Made by a program: the position numbers and the translations under genes. From Sipunculus nudus (lineage: Eukaryota; Annelida; Sipuncula; Golfingiida; Sipunculidae), in the NCBI GenBank assembly GCA_026874595.1, contig CM049311.1, forward strand, positions 71,284,453-71,348,452: DNA of 64,000 nt. Direction: 5' to 3'. The stretch's first letter is position 1, and each line of letters opens with the position of its first letter. This document shows positions 1 to 13,717 of this stretch, piece after piece. The notes under the pieces are model-generated. The model was not told the DNA's origin. It searched no databases and saw nothing but the letters and a program-made list of their open reading frames with translations.

Positions 1-212
1 GTTTCAATACAAATGCTCGTTCCCTAACCTATTTTGGGCATGGGTTGTAAAAGTTAAAGTAATAGTTATTATTCTATTACTTAGGGTTCTATTTCTATTT
101 CTATTACAGATTGAAATTTCTTGATTATTACTATTTCATTTACTATAGCTTTGAAAACATTTGAAAACATAATTTTCTATTACTATTACTATAACATATA
201 GCTATTAAACCA

Positions 213-277
<65 letters not shown>

Positions 278-1084
278 TGATTCGCAAAGTCAACCAATTA
301 ACGAGTTTATGAACTAAATTGAAAAATTAATGAGATCTTTTTTCATTAACAAGCATTTTATTGGGCCCTTTCGGAAATTCACCGGAAATTTACCGGTCAA
401 TTTTAGGCCCCTCAGGTTACTTCTGATTAAAAACTCCATATATATTGGGGTTGGGGGGAAGTGGGGTGGGGGGTGGGGGGAATTGCATCCGCATAAACCC
501 AACCCTGTCTTACACGTTATGTAATCCATTGATAGCGATTCTTGAGACCAGAACGAGGTATCAATTTATAGCCTTGGTGTCCATATATACTTCCCACCAA
601 GTGGCGTCAATTTATCTTCTGGGGGGGGGGGGGGGGTATGGGATGGGAGGAATTATCAAAGTTGGGACAACTTCTTTATGAACACACACACACACACATA
701 TATATTTCCAATACATGTATATCAATATTATTTTCACTCAATATCAGTGGGGGTGTATCCCCATTCCCATTATACCCCCTCCCCCTTATTTGAAGCCCCC
801 GTGCTGACGTTATGGTTTCATTATACCTGTTCTATCTCTCGCAAGTTGAATGACTATCCGAGCTCGAGACGGAGTCTTATTACTCTTAAGAAAACAAACA
901 TGTTACATGCGGCTAGAAGGGTTAACATTGAATTTATTTTGAATTAATATTTAGATAGTTAAGATCTCCATGATCAGCATGGCAAACCTTTAGGTCCCCT
1001 TAATATCCTGTCAGAAAATATTCCCACAAATTATAATCTGACATTTAATTTTACTTTTCATAAATTTTAATATTCCATAAAAAA
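1..1084. other. Non-coding flank with simple repeats
   Basis: No gene is visible. The stretch holds a (TA)n microsatellite at about 214-274, a G16 homopolymer at 621-636 and a short (CA)n at about 682-696. Open frames here are short and low in complexity. Confidence 0.6.
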
Positions 1085-1944
1085 ATCCAAGGCCTTCGAG
1101 TCCAGGTCCTAGTCCAAGACTGTCAAGTATAAGTCCGAGTCCAAGACCGTGAAGTACAAGTCCTAGTCCGAGACGGTCAAGTACAAGTCCTAGTTCAAGA
1201 CCGTCAAGTACAAGTCCTAGTTCAAGACCGTCAAGTACAAGTCCGACCCAGGACCGTCGATGCAAGGTCCTAGTCCGAGACCGTCAAGTACAAGTCCGAG
1301 TTAAATGACCGTCAAGTACAAGTCCGGGTCCAAGACAGTCGAAACCGGGCCTCGGTCCAGGAAATTCAGGCACAAGTCCTAGTCCGAGACCGTCAAGTAC
1401 AAGTCCTAGTCAAAGACCATCAAATAAAAGTCCTAGTCCAAGACCGTCATGTACAATTCCTATCCCATAACGGTCAAGTACAAGTCCTTGTCTGAGACAG
1501 TCGAGTCCAGGTCCTAGTCCAAGACATTCAGGTACAAGTCCGAGTCCAAGACGGTCAAGTACAAGTCCTAGTCCAAGACTGTCGAGTTCAGGTCCTAATC
1601 CAAGACGGTCGAGTCCATAACCTAGTCTAAAACCGTGAAGTGCAAGTCCTAGTCCAAGACTATCAAGTACAAGTCTTAGTCCAAGACCATCAAGTAAAAG
1701 TCCTAGTCCAAGACCGTAATGTACAAGTCCTATCCCAAGACCGTCAAGTACAAGTCCTAGTCGAAGACTGTCGAGGCCAGGTCCTAGTCCAAGACCGTCA
1801 AGTTCATAAGCTAGTCCAAGACCGTCAAGTACAAGTCCTAGTCGAAGACTGTCGAGGCCAGGTCCTAGTCCAAGACCGTCAAGTTCATAAGCTAGTCCAA
1901 GACCGTCAAGTACAAGTCCTAGTCCAAGACCTTATAGTACAAGT
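1085..1944. repeat. 27-bp minisatellite, about 32 units
   Basis: Degenerate tandem array with a unit close to AGTCCAAGACCGTCAAGTAC followed by AAGTCCT. Because 27 is divisible by 3, the array leaves long open frames on both strands (minus 1011-1265, plus 1640-1987) that encode 9-residue periodic peptides such as VLVQDRQVQ. I read these as satellite artefacts, since units vary by substitution without regard to codon position and no start, splice or domain context is present. It abuts a different 54-bp array directly at about 1944. Confidence 0.9.
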
Positions 1945-3705
1945 CCACCTTGCCCTGGGAAATCGGCAACCTTTATACATTGTCTAATACTATTATCCCC
2001 ACCTTGTCCTTAGAACACGACAAATGTATTCATGGTCTAAAACTATTATCCCCGCTTTGTCCTGGGAACACGGCAACCTTTATTCATGGTCTAATACTAT
2101 AATCCTCGCCTTATCCTTGGAACATGACAACCTTTATACATGGTGTAATACTATTATCCCCGCCTTGTCCTTGGAACACGACAAATGTATTCCTGGTCTA
2201 ATACTATTATCCCCGCTTTGTCCTGGGAATGCGAAAACATTTATACATGGTCTAATACTATTATTCCCGCTTTATCCTTGGAACACGACAACCTTATTCA
2301 TGGTCTAATAATACTATTAACCCCGCCTTGTCCTCGGAACACGACAAATTAATAAATGGTCTAATACTATTATCCTCGCCTTGTCCTGAGAACACGACAA
2401 CCTTTATACATGGTCTAATACTATTATTCCCGCTTTATCCTTGGAACACAACAGCCTTATTCATGGTCTAATAATACTATTAACCCCGCCTTGTCCTCGG
2501 AACACGACAAATTAATACATGGTCTAATACTATTATCCTCGCCTTGTTCTGAGAACACGACAACCTTTATACATGGTCTAATACTATAATCCCCGCCTTA
2601 TCCTGGAACACGACAACCTTTATACATGGTCTAATACTATTATCCCCGCCTTATCCTGGGAACACGACAACCTTTATACATGGTCTAATACTATAATCCC
2701 CGCCTTATCCTGGGAACACGACAACCTTTATACATGGTCTAATACTATTATCCTCGCCTTGTCCAGGGAACACGACAACCTTTATACATGGTCTAATACT
2801 ATTATCCTCGCCTTGTCCTGAGAACACGACAACCTTTATACATTGTCTAATACTATTATCCTCGCCTTGTCTTGGGAACACGACAACCTTTATACATGGT
2901 CTAATACTATTATTCTCGCCTTGTCCTGGGAACACGACAACCTTTATACATGGTCTAATACTATTATCCTCGCCTTGTCCTGAGAACACGGCAACCTTTA
3001 TACATGGTCTAATACTATTATCCTCGCCTTGTCCTGAGAACACGACAACCTTTATACATGGTCTAATACTATTATACCCGCCTTGTCCTGGGAACCCAAC
3101 AACCTTTATACATGGTCTAATACTTTATCCCCGCCTTGTTCTTGGAACAAGACAACCTTTACACATGGCCTAATATTATTATCCCCGCCTTGTCCTTGCA
3201 ACACGACAAATTAATACATGGTCTAATACTATTATACCCGCCTTGTTCTGGGAACAAGACAACCTTTATACATGGTCTAATACTATAATCCTCGCCTTGT
3301 CCTGGGAACACGACAACCTTTATACATGGTCTAATACTATTATCCCCGCCTTGTCCTGAGAACACGACAACCTTTATACATGGTCTAATACTATTATCCC
3401 GCCTTATCTTTGGAACGAGACAGCCTGTATACATAGCGTAATACTATTATCCCCGCCTTGTACTTGGAACACGAAACTATATACATGGTCTAATACTTTT
3501 ATCCCCGCCTTGTTCTTCGAACAAGACAACCTTTACGCATGGCCTAATATTATTATCCCCGCCTTGTCCTTGCAACACGACAAATTAATACATGGTCTAA
3601 TACTATTATACCCGCCTTGTTCTGGGAACAAGACAACCTTTATATATGGTCTAATACTATTATTCCCCGCTTTGTCTAGGGAACACGAAAATGCTTTATA
3701 CATGG
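1945..3705. repeat. 54-bp minisatellite, about 32 units
   Basis: Tandem array whose unit contains ACAACCTTTATACATGGTCT, then AATACTATTATCCCCGCC and TTGTCCTGGGAACACG. The spacing between successive CGACAACC blocks is 54 bp (2881 to 2935, for example). It creates pseudo-ORFs of 18-residue periodicity on the minus strand (2705-3043, 3159-3434). A remnant of the same unit resumes at 4585-4606 after the LTR-like insertion, so the array once continued across 3706-4584. Confidence 0.92.
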
Positions 3706-4584
3706 TGTTACAGATGTCTCTTTTTATTGTATGCAGCAGTCTTACATGTATATGTGCAGCGCTAGCATTGTCCGTTACTATGGCGGCATAGCTCGGCCCA
3801 CGCGTGGGGTCTGACGTGTAAACACAGCGGTCATGCTAGTCTGGGGCTTTCTAGCCTGGACGAGCCGGGCCGACCCACGAGTGTACCCTGATATGTAAAT
3901 AAACAGCGTTCGTTGTTCTAGATGTTTCCCGTAACGTGTGTATTGTTGGGTTCTTTTGGATTGTTCGGGAAATGGAAAGTTCTTGGCTTGAGGTGAGAAG
4001 TTATAAATTATGGGCCGTGTTTAGAGCCAGGGGAGAGAGGAGAGAGAAGTTCCAGCGGACACAGAAGGGTGTGTGTCAGTTTGTTGACCTTTTCCGATAA
4101 TCGCGGCAGTTATAGATTTTCTTCAAATTTGTGACGGATCTTATATAATAGTCTTCAGTTTGCTTTCGGGATTATAAGAACTTCACTTTTGGATTATAAT
4201 AAATTGATTTTGTGATTGAACTGGACTGTTATTCTCTGAGTAGATTAATATGAATTGTTTATCTGGATTATATGCTTTAAAGGACTTTTTTTCGCTGTTA
4301 CAGTGATGGTATCCAGGTACTGTACACTTTATTTATATACTTGTATTTATTTGCTGTTGTACAGCTGTTATACTGTGAGATTGTATTGATTTGGTGTATT
4401 GTTATGTAAGGGTTGTTTTAAGAATAAATTATTATTATTTGTTGACAAAAAAACCACTGACTTCCTTATTCATTCCCCTAGACATTTTACGCTGCCTAGG
4501 GTTACAGAATCTGATTTTTTTTCTCCATGACAAAATTTATGTTTGTCACGACTACGTGATCTGTTGATATTAGGTTCCGTAACA
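3706..4584 (+). mobile_element. Solo-LTR-like insertion inside the 54-bp satellite
   Basis: An 879-bp segment interrupts the 54-bp array exactly. It begins TGTTACAG and ends CCGTAACA, so it has TG...CA termini and a 6-bp terminal inverted repeat (TGTTAC/GTAACA). The 4-bp satellite word ATGG is present on both sides (3702-3705 and 4585-4588), as expected for a target-site duplication; ATGGT fits if the terminal T is shared. Inside are a TATA-like TATAAAT at 4002-4008 and AATAAA at 4423-4428, in the order expected for U3-R-U5. There is no coding sequence. Solo LTR of a Gypsy-like retrotransposon is the best reading; a MITE with 4-bp duplications is the alternative. Strand is inferred from the TATA/AATAAA order. 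Confidence 0.72.
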
Positions 4585-4606
4585 ATGGTCTAATACTATT
4601 AACGCC
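4585..4606. repeat. Remnant of the 54-bp satellite after the insertion
   Basis: ATGGTCTAATACTATTAACG continues the 54-bp unit at the point where the array was cut by the LTR-like insertion, then single-copy sequence follows. Confidence 0.8.
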
Positions 4607-6448
4607 AGGGTTTAACGATCCAGGGGTAAACGGAAATTATAGAAAATTGCTGGCGCAATTAAATGACTCTTGTTAAACAGATCAATGCTTGTAGGGTAAC
4701 CAAGCAGGGGCTATGGGGTATGGATGGGGCAGATATAGTTCACTCGGCGGATCGATTGATGTCCAGTCTATTACACAGGTTAATAAAATACCGTGCGTAG
4801 TACAGCTTTGTAGGTATCCTGCGCTCAGATTGCCTCAGGTTGCATTTGGTAATTTGCTCGGTCGATTGAATACGGACTGGTTCACCTCAGTTCTGCAAGA
4901 TACTTTACAACTCCAGCGAAGTGCAGTTTGACACACTACTGTTTGCTGTCTGTCTTTATAATGTTCGTGTGATTGTTTGTCTGTCGTTTTTCATGTTCAA
5001 GATATGTAAAAAAAAAAAAATATCGTCACTTAAATATCTTGTTCTCTTACAAATCCGTGTTATACTGCGTCCACGACAAGTTTTTGTCCCGCTCAACACT
5101 ACATGACTTCTCAAATGTCGGGGTTCTCATGAAAGCTGCAGCTATCTAGTCACGTGGCACAGTGTCCGCTACGGGACATCACTATTGATAAACAATGTGG
5201 AGTTTTGTTATGCGGTAGGTTTTAGAGAGACGATGATTTATTGACGATAGTATGCGCTCTATTGGTTTCTTTACAGTTGTTTTTATATAGGTACAGAAAT
5301 GAATAAAGATACGTATTTTTTTTTACACTCTTTTCTATTTTTTTTCAAGAAGTGGAAACATGTCCTTTAATATTTTAATCCAAGTATGGTTTACACGACT
5401 GAACAAAATGATTCTTTCTAAAACGTTTTCTTAGAATATAATTTTGTTGTGGAAAAAAAAGAGCGAAGCCAGTCATTTAGGAGCATAGACATCAGCTGTC
5501 TCAAGCCCGAGCATTTATTAGATTTGTGCGGAGTGCCCTAGTACATTCCTGTGACATAAATATGTCCATATTTATAAATATGTACCATACTTTAGAATCC
5601 ATTATGGTGAAATTTGTTGCTGTTAATCAAATATAATTTTTAGAACTGATTAAGGTTTTCTCTATGAACATGAAATTTACAAGCGCACAGTGCCCCTCAG
5701 GGCATCTGGAGGTCAAACCTGCACAGATGTTATCAGCAATATATGGTCAGATTAAATGTGCAAAAAACTTTTAATATAGGTCGATATATGTACAAAGTTA
5801 AAACATGTCTAGAGAATCCTGTTTAGGTTCAAATGTTATATTTTAGCATAAACGGCGGCTGGTTCATGGTTCATATTAAAAATGAAACTTTATATCTCCT
5901 TCATGTTTATATATTAATTCTCCGAACAAGACAAGAAAAAGCTCCAATGTATGTCAGGAAAAATATTTTAGTTGACAGAAACCACAAATTACATATGTAT
6001 CTTTTCATTATATATACATATATATATGTGTGTGTGTGTGCGTGTATATATTGAAAACACCGACTCTGCAATTTGAATTGTTTATACTTGATATATTTCA
6101 AGCTTTATGCCAAACGAAGTACACGCACTTTAGCTTATAATATGGATCTATCAAAGTATGATTATCGCTGAGAGTCTTTATGATTTTCGCTCTTAATTGT
6201 GTTAATGGAACTGGAATCCCACTTATGGGCGATAATGGAGTACATGTACGTTACTCAGCTAGTGACCTTCATTCAACTACACAACAAACTCTCGCATTCT
6301 AATATTAATTTTTATATCAGTATACTTATCGAAGAATGCAATACGAAGATTAGAAGAAGACCACATGGCAGGAGAGGTGGAGTGAGAGTTAGGTTGAGGA
6401 GAAGAGACAGTACTAGACCGGTCGTGCCAACAATGTCCTTTCACTCAG

Positions 6449-6545
<97 letters not shown>

Positions 6546-7307
6546 AAATATTTATATGAAGTATGGCACCAGTAGTGGTACTCTTATTGAATAATAGGTC
6601 GAATTTTGCTTCCACTTTGGCTTCCGATGGAGTGGCAACATTTTAAATTGGGAACGAATTCGACCTTTTATTTAATAAGGGTACAGCAGTGAGAGATCAG
6701 TAGATGGATAGAGATACTCTTCAGTAGAGAATACAGTGCACTTCATCAGCCTACAAGCCGGATAAAAGAAGGACACCTACAATTGTCAATTAAAATTTCC
6801 TGTAATTAATTTCCGGTACAACGGGGCAGTGGTACCAATTATCCTTTCTGTCCTGAGAGTCGCTGAAGGATCATGTAGGCACGTGTAATTACAATGGAAG
6901 CCCAGCTTAGCTATGTAAATACCTGTATCGACCTAATCCTGACGGGGTGTCGTTTAAACAGAAAATTTACGTCAGTGCGGGCCTTTATTTCACCAAAATC
7001 AGACCCGGCCTTTCAACACCAGCGTGCGACCTTACTGCTTCAATTTGAGTGCCACTGTTGCCATGCGACACGAGAGGAAATGACCATCATCTGCCTCATT
7101 TTTATCCCCTAGAGTTAACTCGGCGGACCAGACCTTTTCTTTCGGAATAAAAAGGCATCACGTAAATTCTTCTATTTCTCTCTCGTATATATAATTGTAT
7201 ATACATTTTAAGCGTTTAACTACAGAGTTTATTTGCAATTTTTTCTTTTCAGAGATATCCATAGGAAAAAATTAGCTTTGATATGCGTACACTGTTAAAG
7301 GACGTCC
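4607..7307. other. Non-coding, single-copy plus simple repeats
   Basis: No gene or recognisable element is visible. The main landmark is a compound (TA)n-(GA)n microsatellite at 6452-6541, with a short (TG)n near 6026-6040. The frame over 6199-6594 is largely microsatellite translation. Confidence 0.5.
6452..6541. repeat. Compound (TA)n(GA)n microsatellite
   Basis: About 59 bp of TA followed directly by about 31 bp of GA. Confidence 0.97.
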
Positions 7308-7600
7308 TTAAAGCGGCCTTATCACCTCATTCTTTATTAACTAAATTTAAACTCTCGAAGCTTTTAACAAAATTGGCCAGAAATGGTGAATATCACCGCA
7401 CACAGGCTGCTTGTTTTGTTTATACCAACGTGTTTATAATATGTTGGGGCTCGCCAAAACTATCAAAGCAAATTCAATAAGGGCACTTGGCGGAAAGTCA
7501 GAAAAGACAGAGCTTTGCAAATGGCATTTTGCAACAAGTGACTTTTCTACCTCCGCATATTTGCAAATAAATATATATAAGTATGTAGAATAATGGATAA
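7308..7600 (+). mobile_element. TTAAAG-ended MITE, copy A (left part)
   Basis: Starts TTAAAGCGGCCTTATCACCT. Shares long stretches with the reverse complement of copy C (35976-36451): the block ATATCACCGCACACAGGCTG, TGCTTGTTTTGTTTA, CGCCAAAA-TATCAAA, CAGAGCTTTG-AAATGGC and TTTTGCAACAAG occur in the same order. The right end is not resolved; similarity fades after about 7580. No coding capacity. Confidence 0.7.
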
Positions 7601-9545
7601 TCAGTAAAACTGACCAGCTAAATTACAAGGCAAATCTGCTTCCCTGGTAAATTGCTTCTGGATGCTTGAATTTTCGGAACATTAAGGTATTAGCATTTGA
7701 AATGAACTATGACATCACCATGAATATAAATTCAAAAGAAAATGCTTACACCTCTTGGCATTTCTTTTGAAAACGTGAAGCGGCCAAGATATGAGCACTT
7801 AAGATTAAATATATTCAGAATTTTGGATAAAACAATTTTCCTGTTTAAATGTCATGTATATATTGTTTATATATTTTTCTCGGAATAGTGTTGTGTCTAA
7901 TTATGTATTATATATATATTATCAACAAAAAATCTTTTTACCAGGTTAACAATATTATAATTTCACCTTTGAAGTTAAATTTAATGCAGGAAATCCTTTT
8001 TGGTTTTACATTACGTAAACACGTGCATGAAGCCTATATATGGCCTATGTAGTTTATATATAGTTTTTGCAACTAATATAATAATAATGATAATAATAAT
8101 GAGAAGTAAAAGGAAAAAATGAAGAAGAAGAGCCATAACAACCATAATAATTACTTTTTTGTGAGAACAGGGAGTAAAGCTGATACATTTAGTGGAATGT
8201 ATTACCTTTGCTACACACTTATATATAAAATATTTAATAAATCAATCAAGAAGGTTTCTGATAGGCCGTTGACCTGGTCGATTTTACAGTGAGTAAAATT
8301 TCAGTCTCGTTCCAAAAAGAAAACTGCTTTAACCCAATCAATGAGAATTAGTAGAGACATTAGAAGTAACTTTTTAACCGGAAGGGGGCAACACGGCGTA
8401 ATGATTCACTTTTAACATGCAGTCACAGGTGGAATGTCCCACTGATGATTGACAAACCAAACATTCAACCCATTCTGAGGAAGACGTCCTATGTCCAACA
8501 GAAAGTGTGTGATTGGCTGTTGCATGCTTCACCCTCCGTCTGATAAACAGAGACTATCTACGTCACGTCTACTGCTCCATGAATTTCCGAAGATGAGCGG
8601 GCTTGACTTGTGCCGTCTCACGCTCTTACCAAGCATACATAGATAGTGGCTGCATGGCTGGAGTCCCAACGTTCGCTGTGACAGACTGGACCTATTTATC
8701 GTTATGTTACAACTGTGGTCAGTGTGAAAGAAATAGTATATGTTACCACTGAGACAGCGGGTATTTTGTATCTTTTTAATAGAACTCTGCTATTTTTTTT
8801 TATCTCAAGGAACAGACCATCGGAGATTGACAGCCCCAAGGCAGAGTATCTAATATAAATAAGCAGAAATTTACTCCAGTGTCCTCGAGAAATACAGAGA
8901 GCTGATAATTGTTTTCAGAACGTGAAACTAGTTCCACTTCGCAGCTTTGTGTTAATCTGTTTTTCCACCAGCTACAGTAAACGGGTGTACTCTAATAAAA
9001 ATGTAAAGCCCCGTTGAACTCAATGACATCAATATAGATCTACTTATTGTGACAGCCACGGCTGCTAATATTGATGGCGCGCGGGCCCGATGTAATGGTT
9101 ATAGACACTGGGGTTGCCAATACCATGAGGTTGAGACTAAAATATACATTTGCTACATGAGTGGCAGATCATACTGTAATACGAATATCTGTTGATCAGC
9201 TAACACACGGTTGTGTTCCAAAATCAGCCACACGTCATTTTACTCAATGGAGGTGAAATAATTTACAAAGATTCACACCTGTTATAGAATGCTTTCATCA
9301 TACCTGGAGTACTGACCACGTTCTGTGTTTGGTGTGCGGGCTGACTTTTTACAACTGACTGTGAAGCTGACTGTTTTAATCAGGAATGATCAGATAATAA
9401 TATGGTATGTGAATATGGTGACTCAACACCTCAATGACTTAATGGAAAGAAAGATAAAACAAACCCTATCATATTAGAATTTCAAAATATTAAAAAAGTC
9501 CCGGGGAGACTTTATATCGAACCACCTGGGTTGGAGAGAGTTTAT
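7601..9545 (+). promoter_or_regulatory. Presumed 5' flank / 5' UTR of the receptor gene
   Basis: Non-coding sequence before the first ATG of exon 1. A CRE-like TACGTCACG lies at 8559-8567, a GACGTC palindrome at about 8484 and a short (TAA)n at about 8080. No convincing TATA box or initiator is visible, and the transcription start cannot be placed. CREB/ATF regulation is reported for mammalian GABA-B genes, so the CRE-like site is worth noting, but the link here is inference. Confidence 0.25.
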
Positions 9546-9767
9546 ATGAAGATGGCTCTAAACTATAAGCTCCTGTTGCTCATTTTACCTTTAGCGGTTT
9601 GCCAGAACACAACTGATATTTACATCGCTGCATTGTTCCCAATGACCGGTTGGTGGGCCGGGGGGATGCCCCTGAACATCTCGGCGCATCTCGCTTTGGA
9701 TCACGTGAACGCACGTGGAGATTTGCTACCTGGATACAAACTCAGGATAGAGTCAGCTGACACCAAA
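9546..9767 (+). CDS. GABA-B-like receptor exon 1 (signal peptide, start of ligand domain)
   Basis: 74 codons ending in phase 0 at a consensus donor (AAA|GTAAGT). The first in-frame ATG is 9546; a second ATG two codons on (9552) is an equally good start. Residues 3-20 form a hydrophobic signal peptide ending near AVCQ. The mature part carries the first strand and helix of lobe 1: IYIAALFPMTGWWAGG, then LALDHVNARGDLLPGY and L.IESADTK, the typical GABA-B opening. Potential N-glycosylation sites are NTT and NIS. The frame extends upstream through a TTG at 9531, which I do not take as the start because an ATG follows six codons later at the head of the signal peptide. Confidence 0.92.
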
Positions 9768-12700
9768 GTAAGTATGCTGGATACGACTATTAGTGTGTGT
9801 TAAATACGTGTGTGAGTGTTTTTGCGTAGATGAATTGTAGAACGAATTCTCATTTTGTGCGCCCGTCTGCTTCGTTATGTACGATCTATCCATTTGAACT
9901 AGTGTGTCTATGTCTGCACAGCTCGTGCTATTTTTACACAGCTAGTGCTAAGTTTAACTACATGTATTCCATATTAGGGCTATCATAACACTTCTTTCTT
10001 CCACAGTCACTATATCCCTTGTGCACTGTTGGAAAATCGTTTCTTTACCCACAATACCTAAACAGCAGTGTCCTGGTGCCAGGAAACATATGTACTGGGG
10101 AACATAGGTATGCCTCTCTTTGTATGGATGTCTCAGTCTCTGAACTAAGAAAAGGTTTGTCAGTCGAGTCAGTTGAGTGACCAGTTCTGTATTTTTCCAT
10201 CAGAAATACGCATTAAAGACCATTCATGGCAGGGGCGAATTAAGAAGGGGAAAGGGGAAGCGCGCCATTTTCTTGACGTGACATATTTGCATGATAAATA
10301 GAACTATACACCCATAATGCCAAGCCGGATTTTGCAATTCTTCTCTGTAAATCAGCATCCGAGATATATGCATAAAACAACTGACATTGCCGGCAAACTT
10401 GTTACCCTCGGCCCGTGTATTCCCCCCCCCCCCGAACACAAACAAACATACATTCTAATAGTCCCTATTCTTTGCAAGCTATATCTCAGGGGACGTCAAA
10501 CAGTGAATTATTAACTAGAACTACTGATCAATCGAAGAAAGTGACTTTATATGTCTTTTACAAGTAACCGTTGGGAGTACAGTCATTATTGCTTATTTGT
10601 CTTCTGTCAAGGTTATGCTTCAAAACAACATACATGAAAGAACCCAAAATCGAAATATTTTTTTATGCTCGTTCATGTTTTTGAGTGTTTTTGGAAAATT
10701 CTTACATTCAGGAAACCGGAAACCTTGGTAAAATGCTCTTTCACTTTTTGACCTTGGGAATTCTACATTGTATTTGATCACCCATCGCGTGATTCGTAAA
10801 GTGCAGGAATGTTTTTCAGGAGCTATGAAACATGCATGTATTGTGTGAATATCATAGCTAGGCTTTCCGCTTATAAGCAGCGATGTTTTCAAAATAATTT
10901 AATTATATATGCAAGCATAGAGACCATCAACGCACAATGGTGTATGTTCAAATTCCATTGATGCTAAAATAAGTTTTAAACAAATTTCGGCGAGTGCTTT
11001 TCTCTATTACTAGATAACTAGAAATACACGTAATCTTCTTTTACATTATAGCTAACTGAATATGCCAGATTGCAAGGTTAGAATAAAGCTAAGCTGGAAA
11101 CATTTCTTCTCGTAAGTTAATTTTCAGTTTTGAATGCACATTATAGCTTCAGTGAAGACATTATACAATAAATGGCGTAAGCAAAGCGGGAAGGGTTCAT
11201 CGCAGAATATTCCTAGAATATACAATATTACTTTGATTTAACTTAAATGATATAAGGTCTATAAAAGTTTGTTGATCCTATACCCTTTTCTTCAATGAAA
11301 ACCCTTGGAACAAACTCTTTTTAAAACGTTGGATCAGTACCTTTAACTAGAAGCAACATGATAAGTCGGGATTATTGTTGGAATTCTTAAAGATTTGCAT
11401 CGGACTGAAATAGTGGAATAAAAATATTCAAACACGAATGGTTGACAAAGTAAAGGCAGCTAATGAGTATCGAAAGATAAAACCAGGAAAAAATTAAGAG
11501 CAACAAAGAAATCAAAGAACCGCTTAAATGGCGTTGCCATAGGAGGTTGTCATATTGACAGCCTCATAGTCGGAGAACAAAAGTTGATCCGGGCATCTTC
11601 TGGCTGTCTCGTTTGGTAGTCATGTTTAAACTTTGATATTATATTCACCGGCCCGACAGTCCTGTGTTTGTTAACCTTATCTGGATATATAGTATAATAG
11701 ATAAATACTGGATTATACTTTTTACCAAGCATACAATCATGAACCCATGCATTAAGATACTGATATCAAATTAAGTAAGAGAAAAAAGTTGTCTGTATAT
11801 TTATAATAAACATTGTGTATATTGCATTACAGGTCATTATAAATACGTGCCCAGAACAAGTTACATTTTTTATATACTATTGCTCCTTTAATGAATTGAG
11901 CGAGATTGTTAAAAAATTACTTGTCTTTATATATTTAAATGCAAGTACGCTTATATGCGAACCTTTATGAAACTGACTATATATTGGCGAAATTTTTAAT
12001 GTCGCTTGTATGTATACGTGTGTGCTCAAGTATACCTTGATCAGCAATGCAGGTGTCTACAAGTGTTTTAAGTGGAACCAAATCTTACGAAATTTAACAC
12101 TGAGAGGTCTACTATTTATATCTGAATATATTCTAAGATACAAAAAGCAGTTTTAGTGTACTTTTTCATGCAGGCTTTACCAACTATCCGGGATCTGAAT
12201 GCCTCATTTATGTAAGCGTTCCGTCAAGAATACAACGACAATTGAATCAAGTTTCAATTTTTTACGGAACTGCAAATTTTCCGATGGCTGTATTAAGTTT
12301 TATTTGAATTAACCTCAAAATCGTCTTGAGCGCAAGAAGCTTTTGTGCCATGGCATATATTTAAAAAAAATAAATTTTCCCACAGTGACATTGGAAACAC
12401 ACTTCACCTGCCATATTCTGTCTGAAAGTAACGCATGAAAGCACTAAAGTTACAAATTTTGGTAGGTATGTACTTTGATTATGTATAATATATAATCTAT
12501 ATAAGTTCACTTCTTGAAGTAGTTGCAGTACTAATCCTTCTTCTCTTTGTTCTCCTGTGTCACAAAAGAAACTCTCCTGAAATTGTATCGCTCTCGCCCA
12601 TTAAAGCATTGATCTGAATGTGGTATGAAATCCGCAATGCATTTCCGCAGAAACCTTTAAAAAAACATCGGTCCTTTTGCAGGGCCAGTCCGGTATAAAA

Positions 12701-13654
12701 TCGCTTCCGACAGTCATGCGATGACGTTTTCAGAGAGTCTTGACCATTAGAAAAAAATACAAAGTTGTGATATTTCATATTGTAAACTAGACCTGCCCGA
12801 CCCATCGTGTACTATTGTTTGCCACTACAAATTAGTTAGCTTCAATACACTTATAAAGTCACGGGATCTTAAAGGGGCCCAATCACCTATAAAGCATGTC
12901 GAATTAACACTTAAAATAGCTTGTACCCTTTAAAATAAATTTGTACCTGTCAATATATTGCCCTGAAAGCGTTTGAATACTCCTATAAACAGTGGACAGG
13001 GCCCGATCGCAGGGGTAAACATAAACACAGTGCGTGCATCGCCGGGCCACAATACGTGAAAATCAGGAGACGCCCTGACTGACTTAGCCCAAAAATGTAC
13101 TGCTTGTTCCCACTAGCTGAAACATCGCGTGTTGCGGCTCACAATCGGACCTTCGGTATGGCATGGCGGATTTGGAACGGTAAACAGACACACGCGGACT
13201 GTGTTTACCAAAACGCAGAACCATAACAAGGTGTTAAACAGCCGTATGCGAGGTACCGAGACTGTGTGTTTGGATGATATTGCCCCGAAACTGTGAAAGA
13301 GTAGGCATCATATTGCTCCTGATTATGTCCCTTTAACTATAGGCTAACAAGGACATTCTCGAGAGAAGATGCTACCATTAAGATCAAGCGTTAATGTGTG
13401 GGTCATCGAAGAATTCAGAAATTTTTAACCTACATTGCTGTCATCTTTAAGTGCAAAAGATGACGGACCGTTCGAAATAAGTCAGCTTTAATGTGGGAAA
13501 CTAACGATTTAAAGAAATATCACCTTAAAGTCCTCACGTTTAATAAGCCTCACGTTTAACGTCTATTGAAACTTTATTAACTGGGATATATCCATTCTGA
13601 TAGGAAGGCCCAGAAGTGAAACATTTTCTTAATACATGTATATTTATTTAAATG

Positions 13655-13717
<63 letters not shown>

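Noticed and set aside
1011-1987. Frames with VLVQDRQ-type repeats on both strands
   Set aside because: Products of the 27-bp minisatellite; same reasoning.
2705-3434. Long minus-strand frames with 18-residue repeats that look like a repeat protein
   Set aside because: They are translations of the 54-bp satellite; period divisible by 3 explains the openness and no gene structure surrounds them.
1085-3705. CRISPR-like array
   Set aside because: Units are contiguous tandem repeats with no unique spacers, in a eukaryotic context.
6199-6594. 131-codon frame
   Set aside because: Its C-terminal third is the (TA)n(GA)n microsatellite; the rest has no similarity I recognise.
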